The translations under genes were made by a program, and so were the position numbers. From a virus, in IMG/VR virus record IMGVR_UViG_3300029908_000092, positions 1 through 35,374 of that record: a stretch of 35,374 nucleotides of DNA; one strand, given 5' to 3'. Of this stretch, positions 29,237-35,374 are shown piece by piece (position 1 is the first letter of the stretch; each line of letters opens with the position of its first letter). The notes under the pieces are model-generated. The model did no database searches. It saw only the letters and a list, made by a program, of their open reading frames with translations, and was not told the origin of the DNA.

Positions 29237-29254
29237 GATAAACCCCTTACGGGG
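29235..29254 (-). terminator. Terminator-like hairpin at the end of the RNA region
   Basis: On the minus strand CCCC (29251-29254), a GTAA loop (29247-29250), GGGG (29243-29246) and then TTTATCTT (29235-29242) are present. The stem is short but all G-C, with a stable GNRA-type loop. The T-run is broken by one A and one C, so termination may be partial. Confidence 0.5.
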
Positions 29255-29690
29255 GTCAATCGGCATGCCATAAGCCACGCATGCTATGGCCTTCGACCAA
29301 TTCTCCGCCGGTCTAGTCTCAGATTTCATCTTAATCATGGGCGCATGATTACGAACCTGGCGGACTGAAACAAAAGAATGTGCAGATCAGTCGCTAGCTG
29401 ACTAATAGGTGTATCTTTTCGTTGGCTTCTCAACATCCATCTCTGGAATAGATCCGCCGCCTCTACAGAGCATTCTTAGGTGAACTTCAAACGACTTAAC
29501 CTATGTCGTACTCTCTTGCGTGTCTCCAGTGGCTCCTGCTCCCAGCTTTCGCCAGGTCGACTCCACAGCTTTCCACGCCGCTGCACAAAGTAACTGAAAG
29601 AACGGTTAACCCGCATCCGCTCTAGGTGGTGTAGACCTAACTTAAGCTGGTCGTGGCGGCGGCTCCCTAAACTACACAGCAACCTGTTAC
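29236..29690 (-). ncRNA. Probable large structured non-coding RNA (about 455 nt)
   Basis: This is the only stretch over 300 bases without a credible gene. It is GC-rich against its surroundings (38 of 60 bases are G or C at 29521-29580). On the minus strand it has an 8-bp long-range helix, CCGCCGCC (29655-29662) with GGCGGCGG (29454-29461). Local stems include TAATCATG/CATGATTA (29332-29351, loop of 4), TCCGCC/GGCGGA (29359-29364 with 29304-29309), GCCATA/TATGGC (29285-29290 with 29267-29272), TAGGT/ACCTA (29623-29639) and GCGTG/CACGC (29574-29578 with 29518-29522). GNRA-type loops GAAA (29547-29550), GAGA (29440-29443) and GTAA (29247-29250) are present. An extended -10 promoter and a terminator-like hairpin flank it. 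I do not recognise tmRNA, RNase P RNA or intron signatures. Large ornate phage RNAs such as GOLLD or ROOL are candidate relatives by size. Confidence 0.65.
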
Positions 29691-29696
29691 AGTTCT

Positions 29697-29705
29697 ATTA
29701 TAGCA
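29697..29705 (-). promoter_or_regulatory. Extended -10 promoter of the RNA (TGCTATAAT)
   Basis: The minus strand reads TGCTATAAT, a perfect extended -10 with consensus TATAAT at 29697-29702. The predicted start is about 29690. No matching -35 is seen. It lies just after the stop of the gene at 29714-30019 and has no open reading frame with a ribosome site downstream. Confidence 0.6.
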
Positions 29706-29713
29706 TAGAAAAA

Positions 29714-30019
29714 CTAGTTTTTGGTGTTTTTTTGAATGTATTCAGTTAAAGTAGTATTTGGAATAGTAGTGCCGCCAGAGGAACATGTGACGGTATACTG
29801 ATATGCTTGTTGGCCACATTTTTTACAAGAAGGTGGGGTAATTCCAAGCCACGGATTTGGGTATTCGTGCTGACAAGTGTCCAATTGAGTGGTATGAGGA
29901 CTAGTCCAAACTGTTGGTACAGACACAGTATTTGGTTTCAGTAGAGCTATTTGCGATTCTAGCAATGTGACTTTAATTTGAAGTTCTTCGATAAGTTTTA
30001 AAAGTTCTTTTTTCTTCAT
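29714..30019 (-). CDS. Small protein with coiled coil and zinc-binding-like cluster
   Basis: The protein has 101 residues. Residues 1-28 form a Leu-rich coiled coil (LLKLIEELQIKVTLLESQIA). The middle has C-x-H (CQH) and C-x2-C (CKKCG) about 16 residues apart, which could bind zinc. The C-terminus is Thr-rich. Function unknown. No Shine-Dalgarno site precedes the ATG; an extended -10 element predicts a start one base upstream. Confidence 0.55.
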   Translation of the reverse strand: MKKKELLKLIEELQIKVTLLESQIALLKPNTVSVPTVWTSPHTTQLDTCQHEYPNPWLGITPPSCKKCGQQAYQYTVTCSSGGTTIPNTTLTEYIQKNTKN

Positions 30020-30026
30020 AAAACTA

Positions 30027-30035
30027 TTTATATCA
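30027..30035 (-). promoter_or_regulatory. Candidate extended -10 promoter (TGATATAAA)
   Basis: The minus strand reads GTGATATAAA across the 3' end of the protease gene. The predicted start is 30020, one base before the ATG of the 29714-30019 gene. The same GTGATATAAA string occurs at the sigma-like gene's promoter. Confidence 0.5.
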
Positions 30036-31661
30036 CTATTTTTTATGTTCCATTAAATGAGTCCCCATAAGATGTGGTTTTACTGATACTTTATCGCCAG
30101 TTTTATATTTGCCAGCAGGATGGCCACCAAGTTCATGACCAGATTTTAAATGTACAGTTTCATACTTTTTATCGTTTCCAAAAGGAGCTGTATGAGATAC
30201 TTCACTTTCAAAAGGAGCATTTACTGCAGGAGGTTTTTTATAAGGAGTCTTTTTTGGAGGATTTTTAGCTCTTTCGGCATTATCGGCAGCTATTTTAGCC
30301 TGATCTTCTGGTGTTCCAAAGGTGAGTGCTTTACCCAAATCTGAGGAATCTTTGGGCATCAATCCGTGAGCGCGTATTTTTGCATGTTCAGGGCTTTGAA
30401 ATCCTTTATAATGAGTGGTTTCGCCTTTTGGATCAGTATGTTCTAAGCTAGATGTTGTAAAGCCACCAATTTTAAATTTATGACCTGATGGATGGTTGAA
30501 AACGTGATTTCCATGTCTATCTCTAGACCATTCGGTTTTCTGAACATAGCTTAAAGGTTCACCTTGTTCAAATTCAGAAAATGGATTTTGTTTTTGAGCC
30601 TTATTTAAGGCAATTACATTGCCAATAGCATCGATCTCGCCCATGGCAAGTTTTGGAAGTCTTTTTTGCATAAATGAACGAAATTCTTCTTTTTTATCCC
30701 ATTTGTTATACAAATTTTCGGCCCTCGCAAGCCATTGATTTTTTTTCTTTTTCTTACCGAGATCTTCTGGAGCTAAAGCTGCTCCTTGAACCAGATTACC
30801 CGGAGCTGCACCTAAACCAGAACCTGCTGTCATTGCTTTTTTCAGCCGCTCTTTTTTATAGATGATCTTGCCAAAACCTTTGGGGGATGAATCTTTTTGT
30901 TTGATGCCGCCCCATCCCTTGTCGGGACGAGCTACGTTGCTAACCGGCTTATCTACATTTTGTTTAGGAAGTGACGCGCCTTGAACTAACATGGGAGGCG
31001 GTGCGGAAATACCAGATCCCGAAGAAAGAGCCTTACTTATAGGATCGACCCCTAGAATTTTGGCATGAGCAAAGGGATCTTCTTTCTTTAACATTTCTAG
31101 TAGTGTCTTATTTGTATCTTTAACAATGCGAATTTCCGTAAAAGTTTCTGTTTTAAATATTTCATCTAGACTGTCTTTTTTGTCAGCTTGTGGGGGGACC
31201 ATTTCAGCGATTGCTGCCTTATTTGCTGGCAATACAGTAATAGTAACTTTTCTTGCAATAGAACGTGTTATATCCATGTTTTCTTTAGATATTTTCGCTC
31301 CCTCGATCGAAAACCCAATAGTATCCGTTGGAGTTTTACCCCTATGATCTTCATCATAGCGGAACATACCGGCAACTTCTTTTGCAGAATCTTTATACGA
31401 ATCAAAAAGCTCACCCATCACATAAAGGAATGGAGTAGTACATTTATTCCAATAGTAAAGTTCTCTATCATCTTCACAGTCTTTATCGGAAAATATCTTT
31501 TTTGCTTTTAATATTTTTCCAACTATATGATCAGGAGTTGTGTTTAAGTGTTCGTAATTAAAAACACTTCCAACCAAAGAAGATATGTCAAGCCCTTCGA
31601 TAATAATTCGTTCTCCGGCAGTATCAATATTTTGACTTGCAGCAATACCATCTATATACAT
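30036..31661 (-). CDS. Prohead maturation protease with long C-terminal extension
   Basis: The protein has 541 residues. Residues 1-165 form the serine protease domain of phage heads: IEGLDISSLVGSVFNYEHLN with the catalytic His in NYEH (about 37), IVGKILKAKKIF, GFSIEGAKIS with the catalytic Ser (about 118), and VTITVLPANKAAI at the end. These enzymes cut the scaffold and capsid N-termini during maturation. The remaining 375 residues are basic and low in complexity. They include two copies of a motif also found at the capsid N-terminus (210-231 and 275-296). An HxxGG-type region is at the C-terminus. No Shine-Dalgarno site is clear, and a GIY-YIG gene lies 4 bp upstream. Confidence 0.8.
   Translation of the reverse strand: MYIDGIAASQNIDTAGERIIIEGLDISSLVGSVFNYEHLNTTPDHIVGKILKAKKIFSDKDCEDDRELYYWNKCTTPFLYVMGELFDSYKDSAKEVAGMFRYDEDHRGKTPTDTIGFSIEGAKISKENMDITRSIARKVTITVLPANKAAIAEMVPPQADKKDSLDEIFKTETFTEIRIVKDTNKTLLEMLKKEDPFAHAKILGVDPISKALSSGSGISAPPPMLVQGASLPKQNVDKPVSNVARPDKGWGGIKQKDSSPKGFGKIIYKKERLKKAMTAGSGLGAAPGNLVQGAALAPEDLGKKKKKNQWLARAENLYNKWDKKEEFRSFMQKRLPKLAMGEIDAIGNVIALNKAQKQNPFSEFEQGEPLSYVQKTEWSRDRHGNHVFNHPSGHKFKIGGFTTSSLEHTDPKGETTHYKGFQSPEHAKIRAHGLMPKDSSDLGKALTFGTPEDQAKIAADNAERAKNPPKKTPYKKPPAVNAPFESEVSHTAPFGNDKKYETVHLKSGHELGGHPAGKYKTGDKVSVKPHLMGTHLMEHKK
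30774..31034 (-). repeat. Two copies of a capsid-like motif in the protease tail
   Basis: Codons 210-231 (30969-31034) encode KALSSGSGISAPPPMLVQGA plus SL. Codons 275-296 (30774-30839) encode KAMTAGSGLGAAPGNLVQGA plus AL. The capsid protein has KALEAGSYNAAPGQLVQGAA plus L at residues 10-30. LVQGA is invariant in all three. Confidence 0.8.
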
Positions 31662-31665
31662 GATA

Positions 31666-32379
31666 TTAAGATTGCTTTTCTTGAATATTGTATTTAAACC
31701 ATTGTTTTTTATATTTTCTGTTCTTTTTTAAGGATTGTAAAAGAGATCTATAATTGCCATTAACCGATGCGGCGGCATCCTTCAAAGACCTAAAAACTTG
31801 ATTAGTGGTTGTATTTATTATAGATTTTGCACGATTGCCTTCTTTTCCAAACCAATAAGCCTTTTCTCCTTTTTGTCTTAAAGAGATTTGAATTCTTTCC
31901 TCTTCTGTCCAATGTTTTTTGCCAAAGTTGTTGGGCCTAAGGCCTTGGTCTATTTCTTCTTGAAGTTTTCTTCTGGCAATTAATAATTTCTCTCTAACCT
32001 CTGGTCTAGCCATCGCTTCTGTTAGAGATTCGTTTCTATTTTTAACCCATTCTGGGTCGTTGTATAAAAGTCTATTTCTTTCATTTCTTTTTATGACCAA
32101 ATCCTTATCAAATTTATAGCCCGCAGTTCCCTGGCCACCTCCAGTTAGATTAGCTTTAGGATGAAGTAATTGAATTTGTTCAATTTCTAGATCTAAGGCA
32201 TCCTTTTCCAATAAATTGATGGCCACAAAATCTACTCTAAATCCTTCTTCTTTTGCTATAGATTCCCAAATCTTATTTCTACTACTCCTAGCAAAAGCTC
32301 TTCTCTTTTTTCCTTTTCCAACATAGAATACTTCCCCAGTTTTTAGAGAAATATGTATGTAGACATAAAAAATATTCAT
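31666..32379 (-). CDS. GIY-YIG endonuclease
   Basis: The protein has 237 residues. The N-terminus has YVYIHISLKTGEVFYVGKGK, a GIY-YIG pair in its YVY/FYVGKG form, followed by an Arg region (KKRRAFARSSRNK) and ALDLEIEQIQLLHP with the catalytic Glu. NLTGGGQGTAG ends the domain. The C-terminal part (about 190-235) has IINTTTNQVFRSLKDAAASV, a NUMOD-like DNA-binding module. It is a selfish endonuclease placed between a leftward promoter and the prohead protease gene. The ATG is ordinary and has no strong ribosome site. Confidence 0.87.
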   Translation of the reverse strand: MNIFYVYIHISLKTGEVFYVGKGKKRRAFARSSRNKIWESIAKEEGFRVDFVAINLLEKDALDLEIEQIQLLHPKANLTGGGQGTAGYKFDKDLVIKRNERNRLLYNDPEWVKNRNESLTEAMARPEVREKLLIARRKLQEEIDQGLRPNNFGKKHWTEEERIQISLRQKGEKAYWFGKEGNRAKSIINTTTNQVFRSLKDAAASVNGNYRSLLQSLKKNRKYKKQWFKYNIQEKQS

Positions 32380-32425
32380 ATGTTAAAGATTAATACCCCA
32401 TGGTTAATTAGTAATAGTAACTTTA

Positions 32426-32454
32426 ATTATATCACATAATTTATATAGTGTAAA
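32426..32454 (-). promoter_or_regulatory. Leftward promoter TTTACA-17-TATAAT
   Basis: On the minus strand -35 TTTACA (32449-32454), 17 bp and -10 TATAAT (32426-32431) preceded by TGTGA are present. It is the best match to the repeated element, TGTGATATAAT. The predicted start is near 32419, about 40 nt before the GIY-YIG ATG. It would drive that gene and the prohead protease. Confidence 0.65.
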
Positions 32455-32472
32455 ATTCAATTATGTCAGCTT

Positions 32473-32501
32473 CTTACAAATAACACAGTGAATTTTATAC
32501 C
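32473..32501 (+). promoter_or_regulatory. Weak candidate promoter for the capsid operon
   Basis: -35-like CTTACA (32473-32478), 17 bp and -10-like TATACC (32496-32501) are present. Both hexamers match at 4 of 6 positions. The 211-bp gap must hold the capsid operon promoter, but the TGTGATATAAT element is absent in this direction, so a different class of signal may be used. Confidence 0.3.
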
Positions 32502-32542
32502 TAATTTTTAGCGCACTAACCTTTTTAATATATAGTTAACTT

Positions 32543-32564
32543 ACCATTTTCAATGAAAAGTGGT
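32543..32564 (+). promoter_or_regulatory. Leader hairpin before the small head protein
   Basis: ACCATTTTC, an AAT loop and GAAAA-G-TGGT form a 9-bp stem with one bulge, ending 13 bases before the AAAAGGAG site. It may stabilise or control the capsid-operon mRNA. There is no T-run directly after, so it is not a terminator. Confidence 0.4.
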
Positions 32565-32590
32565 CGACAAAGTTTAAAAGGAGAAACCAA

Positions 32591-33055
32591 ATGATTCAAT
32601 CATTACAAACAGCACAGGCTCTGATCAGAGACCTTGGAAACAAGCTCTCAGTTCGTTATGCCAACAGTGCTACTATTAACACTGTAAGCATGGCTCAAGA
32701 CGCTTCGGGCAATCCGATGTTGTTCTTGTCTGTCGGTGGTAACCAAGCTGAAGGCCAACCTGTTATCGCTATCCGCATTTCACAACAAAGCGCTGTCTCG
32801 ACAGACGTTTTCGGAAATGCTCTTAACGCATACACCCCCCACGTTATGGATTTCGCCTATGAATTAGCTTCAGCTAATGATCCTATCCCTACTCTTGCTG
32901 ACATCGCTGTCGCTAGCTGGGAATCGATCAACTGTGGCGTTCGTTGGCAATTGAAAACCATCGCTAACGGTACCGCTGTTACTGCTACGAGCATGAATGC
33001 TGCTACCCCTGTCGCTGATTTGGATAGTCTATACTGGCCTACAAAACTCGCTTAA
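32591..33055 (+). CDS. Small head protein (decoration-like), tentative
   Basis: The protein has 154 residues with AAAAGGAG before the ATG. It is rich in Ala, Ser, Thr and Asn with alternating polar and hydrophobic residues, suggesting a beta-rich, virion-type protein. No catalytic motif is seen. Codon use is GC-richer than in neighbouring accessory genes, as in the capsid gene, which suggests high expression. It opens the operon that leads to scaffold and major capsid. Decoration or head protein is inferred from position and composition only. Confidence 0.6.
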   Translation: MIQSLQTAQALIRDLGNKLSVRYANSATINTVSMAQDASGNPMLFLSVGGNQAEGQPVIAIRISQQSAVSTDVFGNALNAYTPHVMDFAYELASANDPIPTLADIAVASWESINCGVRWQLKTIANGTAVTATSMNAATPVADLDSLYWPTKLA

Positions 33056-33082
33056 TAGGTTACATAGAAGGAGAAATCGACT

Positions 33083-33937
33083 ATGTATACTGATAAAGAG
33101 CTTACCGCTCTCGTAGAGAGCGTGGAGAAAGAGTTCAATGCTGAACTTGCTAAAGCTGAAGCCGATCTCGGTTCAGTTTCTGCTAGTTCGCAAGAAACTA
33201 CTCCCGCTGTCGAAACGAAGTTGGAAAAAGCCGAAAAAGAAGAAGCTCCAAAAGCTATGTCTTCAGAAGAAAAGAAGCCTAAAGAGCGTTCTGACAAAGA
33301 AGATAAAGCCGATGAAGCTGCTGAACATGAACCAGAAGCTGGTCATGCTAAGGAGCAAGATCCTGCACATGCAGAAGATCAAGCTTCTGAAGAAGCTAAA
33401 GAAGAACACAATGATGCTAAAGAAGATCATTGCGACTACGATGACGAAGACATGGAAGAAATGCACAAAATGTATAGCTCCATGAGCAAATCTGAATGCA
33501 AAGCGCATCATGATGCTTGCCGCAAAGCTATGGATCACCACATGGAAAAGTGTGGAGAAATGTCCATGGAAAAGTCTGAAGTTATCGAAATTAAGCCCGA
33601 ACAAACGAAACCAACTGAAGAAGTTAGTCTTTTGAAATCTGAAATCGAAGCTGCTAAAGCTAAGAATGAAGAACTCAAAAAAAGCTTTGATATGGTTTCG
33701 GAAATCTTGACCAAATTGGTTAAGAAGAATGTCCCCCAAGGTAAGGCAATTACTTCTCTTGAAACTATCGCTAAGAGCGAAGTTTCTGCAGAAGAAAAAA
33801 CCTTTACCAAGTCCGAAGTCACCGCCATCCTTAATAAAAAGGATTATAGTAAGTTCTCTAAAGCAGAGCGCGATGCTATTAACGATTTTTATGTAGGTAA
33901 CGGAAACATTAACAGTATTAACCATTTGCTTAGATAA
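33083..33937 (+). CDS. Acidic scaffold-like protein with a Met/His/Cys-rich segment
   Basis: The protein has 284 residues with GAAGGAG before the ATG. Residues 40-115 are very rich in Glu, Lys and Ala and are likely disordered. Residues 116-162 contain 4 Cys (117, 139, 146, 157), 6 His and 8 Met, an odd composition that could bind metal. Residues 185-225 are a coiled coil (LLKSEIEAAKAKNEELKKSF). The C-terminus is helical. Position just before the capsid gene, acidity and coiled coil fit a prohead scaffold, perhaps a target of the protease. No direct sequence signature is known to me. Confidence 0.6.
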   Translation: MYTDKELTALVESVEKEFNAELAKAEADLGSVSASSQETTPAVETKLEKAEKEEAPKAMSSEEKKPKERSDKEDKADEAAEHEPEAGHAKEQDPAHAEDQASEEAKEEHNDAKEDHCDYDDEDMEEMHKMYSSMSKSECKAHHDACRKAMDHHMEKCGEMSMEKSEVIEIKPEQTKPTEEVSLLKSEIEAAKAKNEELKKSFDMVSEILTKLVKKNVPQGKAITSLETIAKSEVSAEEKTFTKSEVTAILNKKDYSKFSKAERDAINDFYVGNGNINSINHLLR

Positions 33938-33973
33938 ACGCAGCGGTTATAAAGAAAAACAAGGAGAAACAAA

Positions 33974-35374
33974 ATGATTGAACAACTTCAGTCACTCATG
34001 AAGGCTCTTGAAGCAGGTAGTTATAATGCTGCTCCAGGTCAGCTCGTTCAGGGTGCGGCTTTAATGGTGGAAGATCTTTCACCAGTAATGCAAAACGTAA
34101 CCTTTGATGACAGCCATATCAAACTTCAGAAGATCCTTCCGAAGAAAGATGTCAAGTCACAACTTCACCAATTTAACCGTCAACTTGATTACGGCACCTT
34201 CGGTGGTTCGGCTCAATTTGAAGGCGGAATCGGCGAAGAAGATACCTCGAATTACGTACGCGCAGTAGTGCCAATGGCATACTACAGCACGACTCGTCGA
34301 GTTACTGTTGCTGCAAACATGATCGGTGCTTTCGACGGCGTTAAAGCTGAAGACCGCGCTGCTGCTGATGCTGCAATGAAACTTGCTGGCGATATCGAAT
34401 TCGATTGCTTCCGTGGTCAATCTGACTTCTCGAACGCTGGTGTTTTCGATGGTAACCCTCTTGCAGTTGCTAAGGTTCCGAACATGATCGGTGTCGATCA
34501 ACAAGTTCGTCAATCTGACGCTCAACAAAATACCCAAGATCTTATGTTTGCTGAATTCGGTTCAAACCAAACTGTAGTTCTTTCGGCTGGTGGAACGCTT
34601 ACGCAATCCCTAATCGAAGACTCTTCAGTTCGATCAGCTATGAACATGGGCGCTGCTGACAGGCTCATTCTTGATCCTATCAGCCTCTCGGCTTACAATA
34701 AGATCGCTCACGCTAAAGAACGAATCATGCTCGCAGGCTCAGCTCAAGAAGCTACCGGCGCTCATCTTCGTACCCAGTGGACCTCAAGCGCTGTAGTTTC
34801 TTTGGAAGCTTCACGTTTCTTGTCTGGTAAGACCCTTCCTGCCCGCGCTCGTGCTGGTAGCCCTGCAGCTCCTGCTGCTCCGGCTCTTGCTGATGCCGGT
34901 GCTGCTGGTTCATTGCTACAAGCTGGAACTTACACGTACTACGTTACGTCTGTAAGCATCCGTGGCGAATCACTTCCTTCACCTTCGGCTGTTGCTACTG
35001 TAGCTGCTGCTGGCGATAAAGTAACCGCAACGATCACCGCCGCTGCCGGCGCTCAATATTACAACGTTTATCGTAGTGATCTTGGCGGCAACGCAGCTCA
35101 AGCGAAGTTCATCGGTCGTATTGCTCAGAATGCTGGAAACCCTGTATTCACTGACCTTGGCAATCGCCAACCCGGTTCAGTTACTGGTTTCTTGATTCAA
35201 GGAAATACTCTCGGATTAGCTGAACTTGCTCCTTATAGCAAATTGAAACTTGCTATCAGCGATCTAAGTTTGCCAGAAGCGCACTTCAGGTTCTTGTCTT
35301 TGGCAGCTTACCAACCTCGTAAGAACGTACTTCTCGAGAACATCACGGGACAATTAAGTCTTAATAACAATCCG
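33974..35374 (+). CDS. Major capsid protein (5' part, runs off the right edge)
   Basis: I translated this directly; 467 codons are open to the window edge. AAGGAG lies 8 nt before the ATG. Residues 10-30 carry the motif shared with the protease, followed by VEDLSPVMQNV, an N-arm typical of HK97-fold capsid proteins. The body has ITVAANMIGAF-type and GDIEFDCFRGQSDF segments. Residues about 295-400 form an inserted immunoglobulin/FN3-like domain (YTYYVTSVSIRGESLPSPSA, then YYNVYRSDLGG), bordered by an Ala/Pro-rich linker. The HK97-type fold resumes after it. High GC3-type codon use suggests very high expression. The C-terminus is not in the window. Confidence 0.85.
   Translation, partial: MIEQLQSLMKALEAGSYNAAPGQLVQGAALMVEDLSPVMQNVTFDDSHIKLQKILPKKDVKSQLHQFNRQLDYGTFGGSAQFEGGIGEEDTSNYVRAVVPMAYYSTTRRVTVAANMIGAFDGVKAEDRAAADAAMKLAGDIEFDCFRGQSDFSNAGVFDGNPLAVAKVPNMIGVDQQVRQSDAQQNTQDLMFAEFGSNQTVVLSAGGTLTQSLIEDSSVRSAMNMGAADRLILDPISLSAYNKIAHAKERIMLAGSAQEATGAHLRTQWTSSAVVSLEASRFLSGKTLPARARAGSPAAPAAPALADAGAAGSLLQAGTYTYYVTSVSIRGESLPSPSAVATVAAAGDKVTATITAAAGAQYYNVYRSDLGGNAAQAKFIGRIAQNAGNPVFTDLGNRQPGSVTGFLIQGNTLGLAELAPYSKLKLAISDLSLPEAHFRFLSLAAYQPRKNVLLENITGQLSLNNNP
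34001..34063 (+). repeat. Third copy of the protease/capsid shared motif
   Basis: Codons 10-30 of the capsid gene encode KALEAGSYNAAPGQLVQGAA plus L. It aligns with two copies in the prohead protease tail with one gap, and the DNA is visibly similar as well (GCAGGT...GCTCC...GT near the LVQ codons). Confidence 0.8.

Noticed and set aside
29350-29362. tRNA T-arm-like string (GGTTCGTAATC, minus strand)
   Set aside because: The flanks do not form a T-stem, and no acceptor, D or anticodon arms surround it. I saw no tRNA anywhere in the window.
29476-29682. Open frame of 68 codons on the minus strand inside the structured region
   Set aside because: It has no ribosome site, the product is Arg/Leu-rich with no protein-like pattern, and it lies across many complementary segments. 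A structured RNA explains the region better.
29236-29690. tmRNA, RNase P RNA or group I/II intron
   Set aside because: I looked for tRNA-like ends, the RNase P conserved GAGGAAAGTCC-type core, and intron core or domain V signatures and saw none. No exon halves flank it.
33263-33925. Long antisense frame opposite the scaffold-like gene
   Set aside because: It is very Phe/Ser-rich, the usual shadow of a Glu/Lys-rich gene. The plus-strand gene has a strong ribosome site and lies in the capsid operon.

Overview
The window is part of a tailed double-stranded DNA phage (Caudoviricetes), or a provirus of one, with a fairly large genome. It carries a full head-morphogenesis set: large terminase, portal, Mu F-like head protein, prohead protease, scaffold-like protein and the 5' part of the major capsid gene. 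It also carries T4-style replication and recombination genes: gp46/gp47-like nuclease subunits, a RuvC-like resolvase, a UvsW-like helicase, DNA ligase and RNase H. No ribosomal, tRNA or housekeeping genes are seen. The DNA is AT-rich and genes are packed with 1-23 bp overlaps. The host cannot be named. A Sec-type signal peptide and many good Shine-Dalgarno sites show a bacterial host.

Layout. (1) 1-15184, leftward: RNase H (cut by the window edge), a small sigma-region-4-like protein, a coiled-coil protein, HNH endonuclease, phosphoesterase, several unknown proteins, RuvC-like resolvase, second HNH endonuclease, gp46-like ATPase, FmdB-like zinc ribbon, exported ClpP-like protease, HTH protein (possible small terminase), gp47-like nuclease, GroES-like protein, small membrane proteins, a sigma-70-like factor and an SF2 helicase. 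(2) 15185-15287: divergent promoters. (3) 15288-24726, rightward: GroEL, large terminase, GIY-YIG endonuclease, a repeat-containing structural protein, portal, a coiled-coil protein and a Mu F-like head protein. (4) 24723-27895, leftward: small unknown genes, a ligase with a WGR-like N-terminus and a 2OG-Fe(II) oxygenase. (5) 27952-28407, rightward: M15 peptidase, probably the endolysin. (6) 28411-32379, leftward: an HNH remnant, small genes, a roughly 450-nt region that looks like a large structured RNA, a small zinc-binding-like protein, the prohead protease and a second GIY-YIG endonuclease. (7) 32591-35374, rightward: a small head protein, a scaffold-like protein and the major capsid protein, which runs off the window.

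How it fits together. The GroEL and the GroES-like protein probably fold capsid proteins. Terminase, portal, protease, scaffold and capsid build and fill the head. gp46/47, RuvC-like, UvsW-like, ligase and RNase H handle recombination-dependent replication. The sigma-like protein and the small region-4-like protein may redirect RNA polymerase.

Most notable signals: (a) a probable large ornate non-coding RNA at about 29236-29690 with its own extended -10 promoter, terminator-like hairpin, an 8-bp long-range helix and three GNRA-type loops; (b) a recurring extended -10 element, close to TGTGATATAAT, in front of about ten genes, including the phage's own sigma-like gene; (c) several promoters placed so that the predicted transcript begins within 0-3 nt of the ATG (leaderless mRNAs); (d) a 21-22-residue motif shared by the capsid N-terminus and present twice in the prohead protease tail. 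Two or three small genes and one HNH pseudogene fragment were found by reading frames directly.
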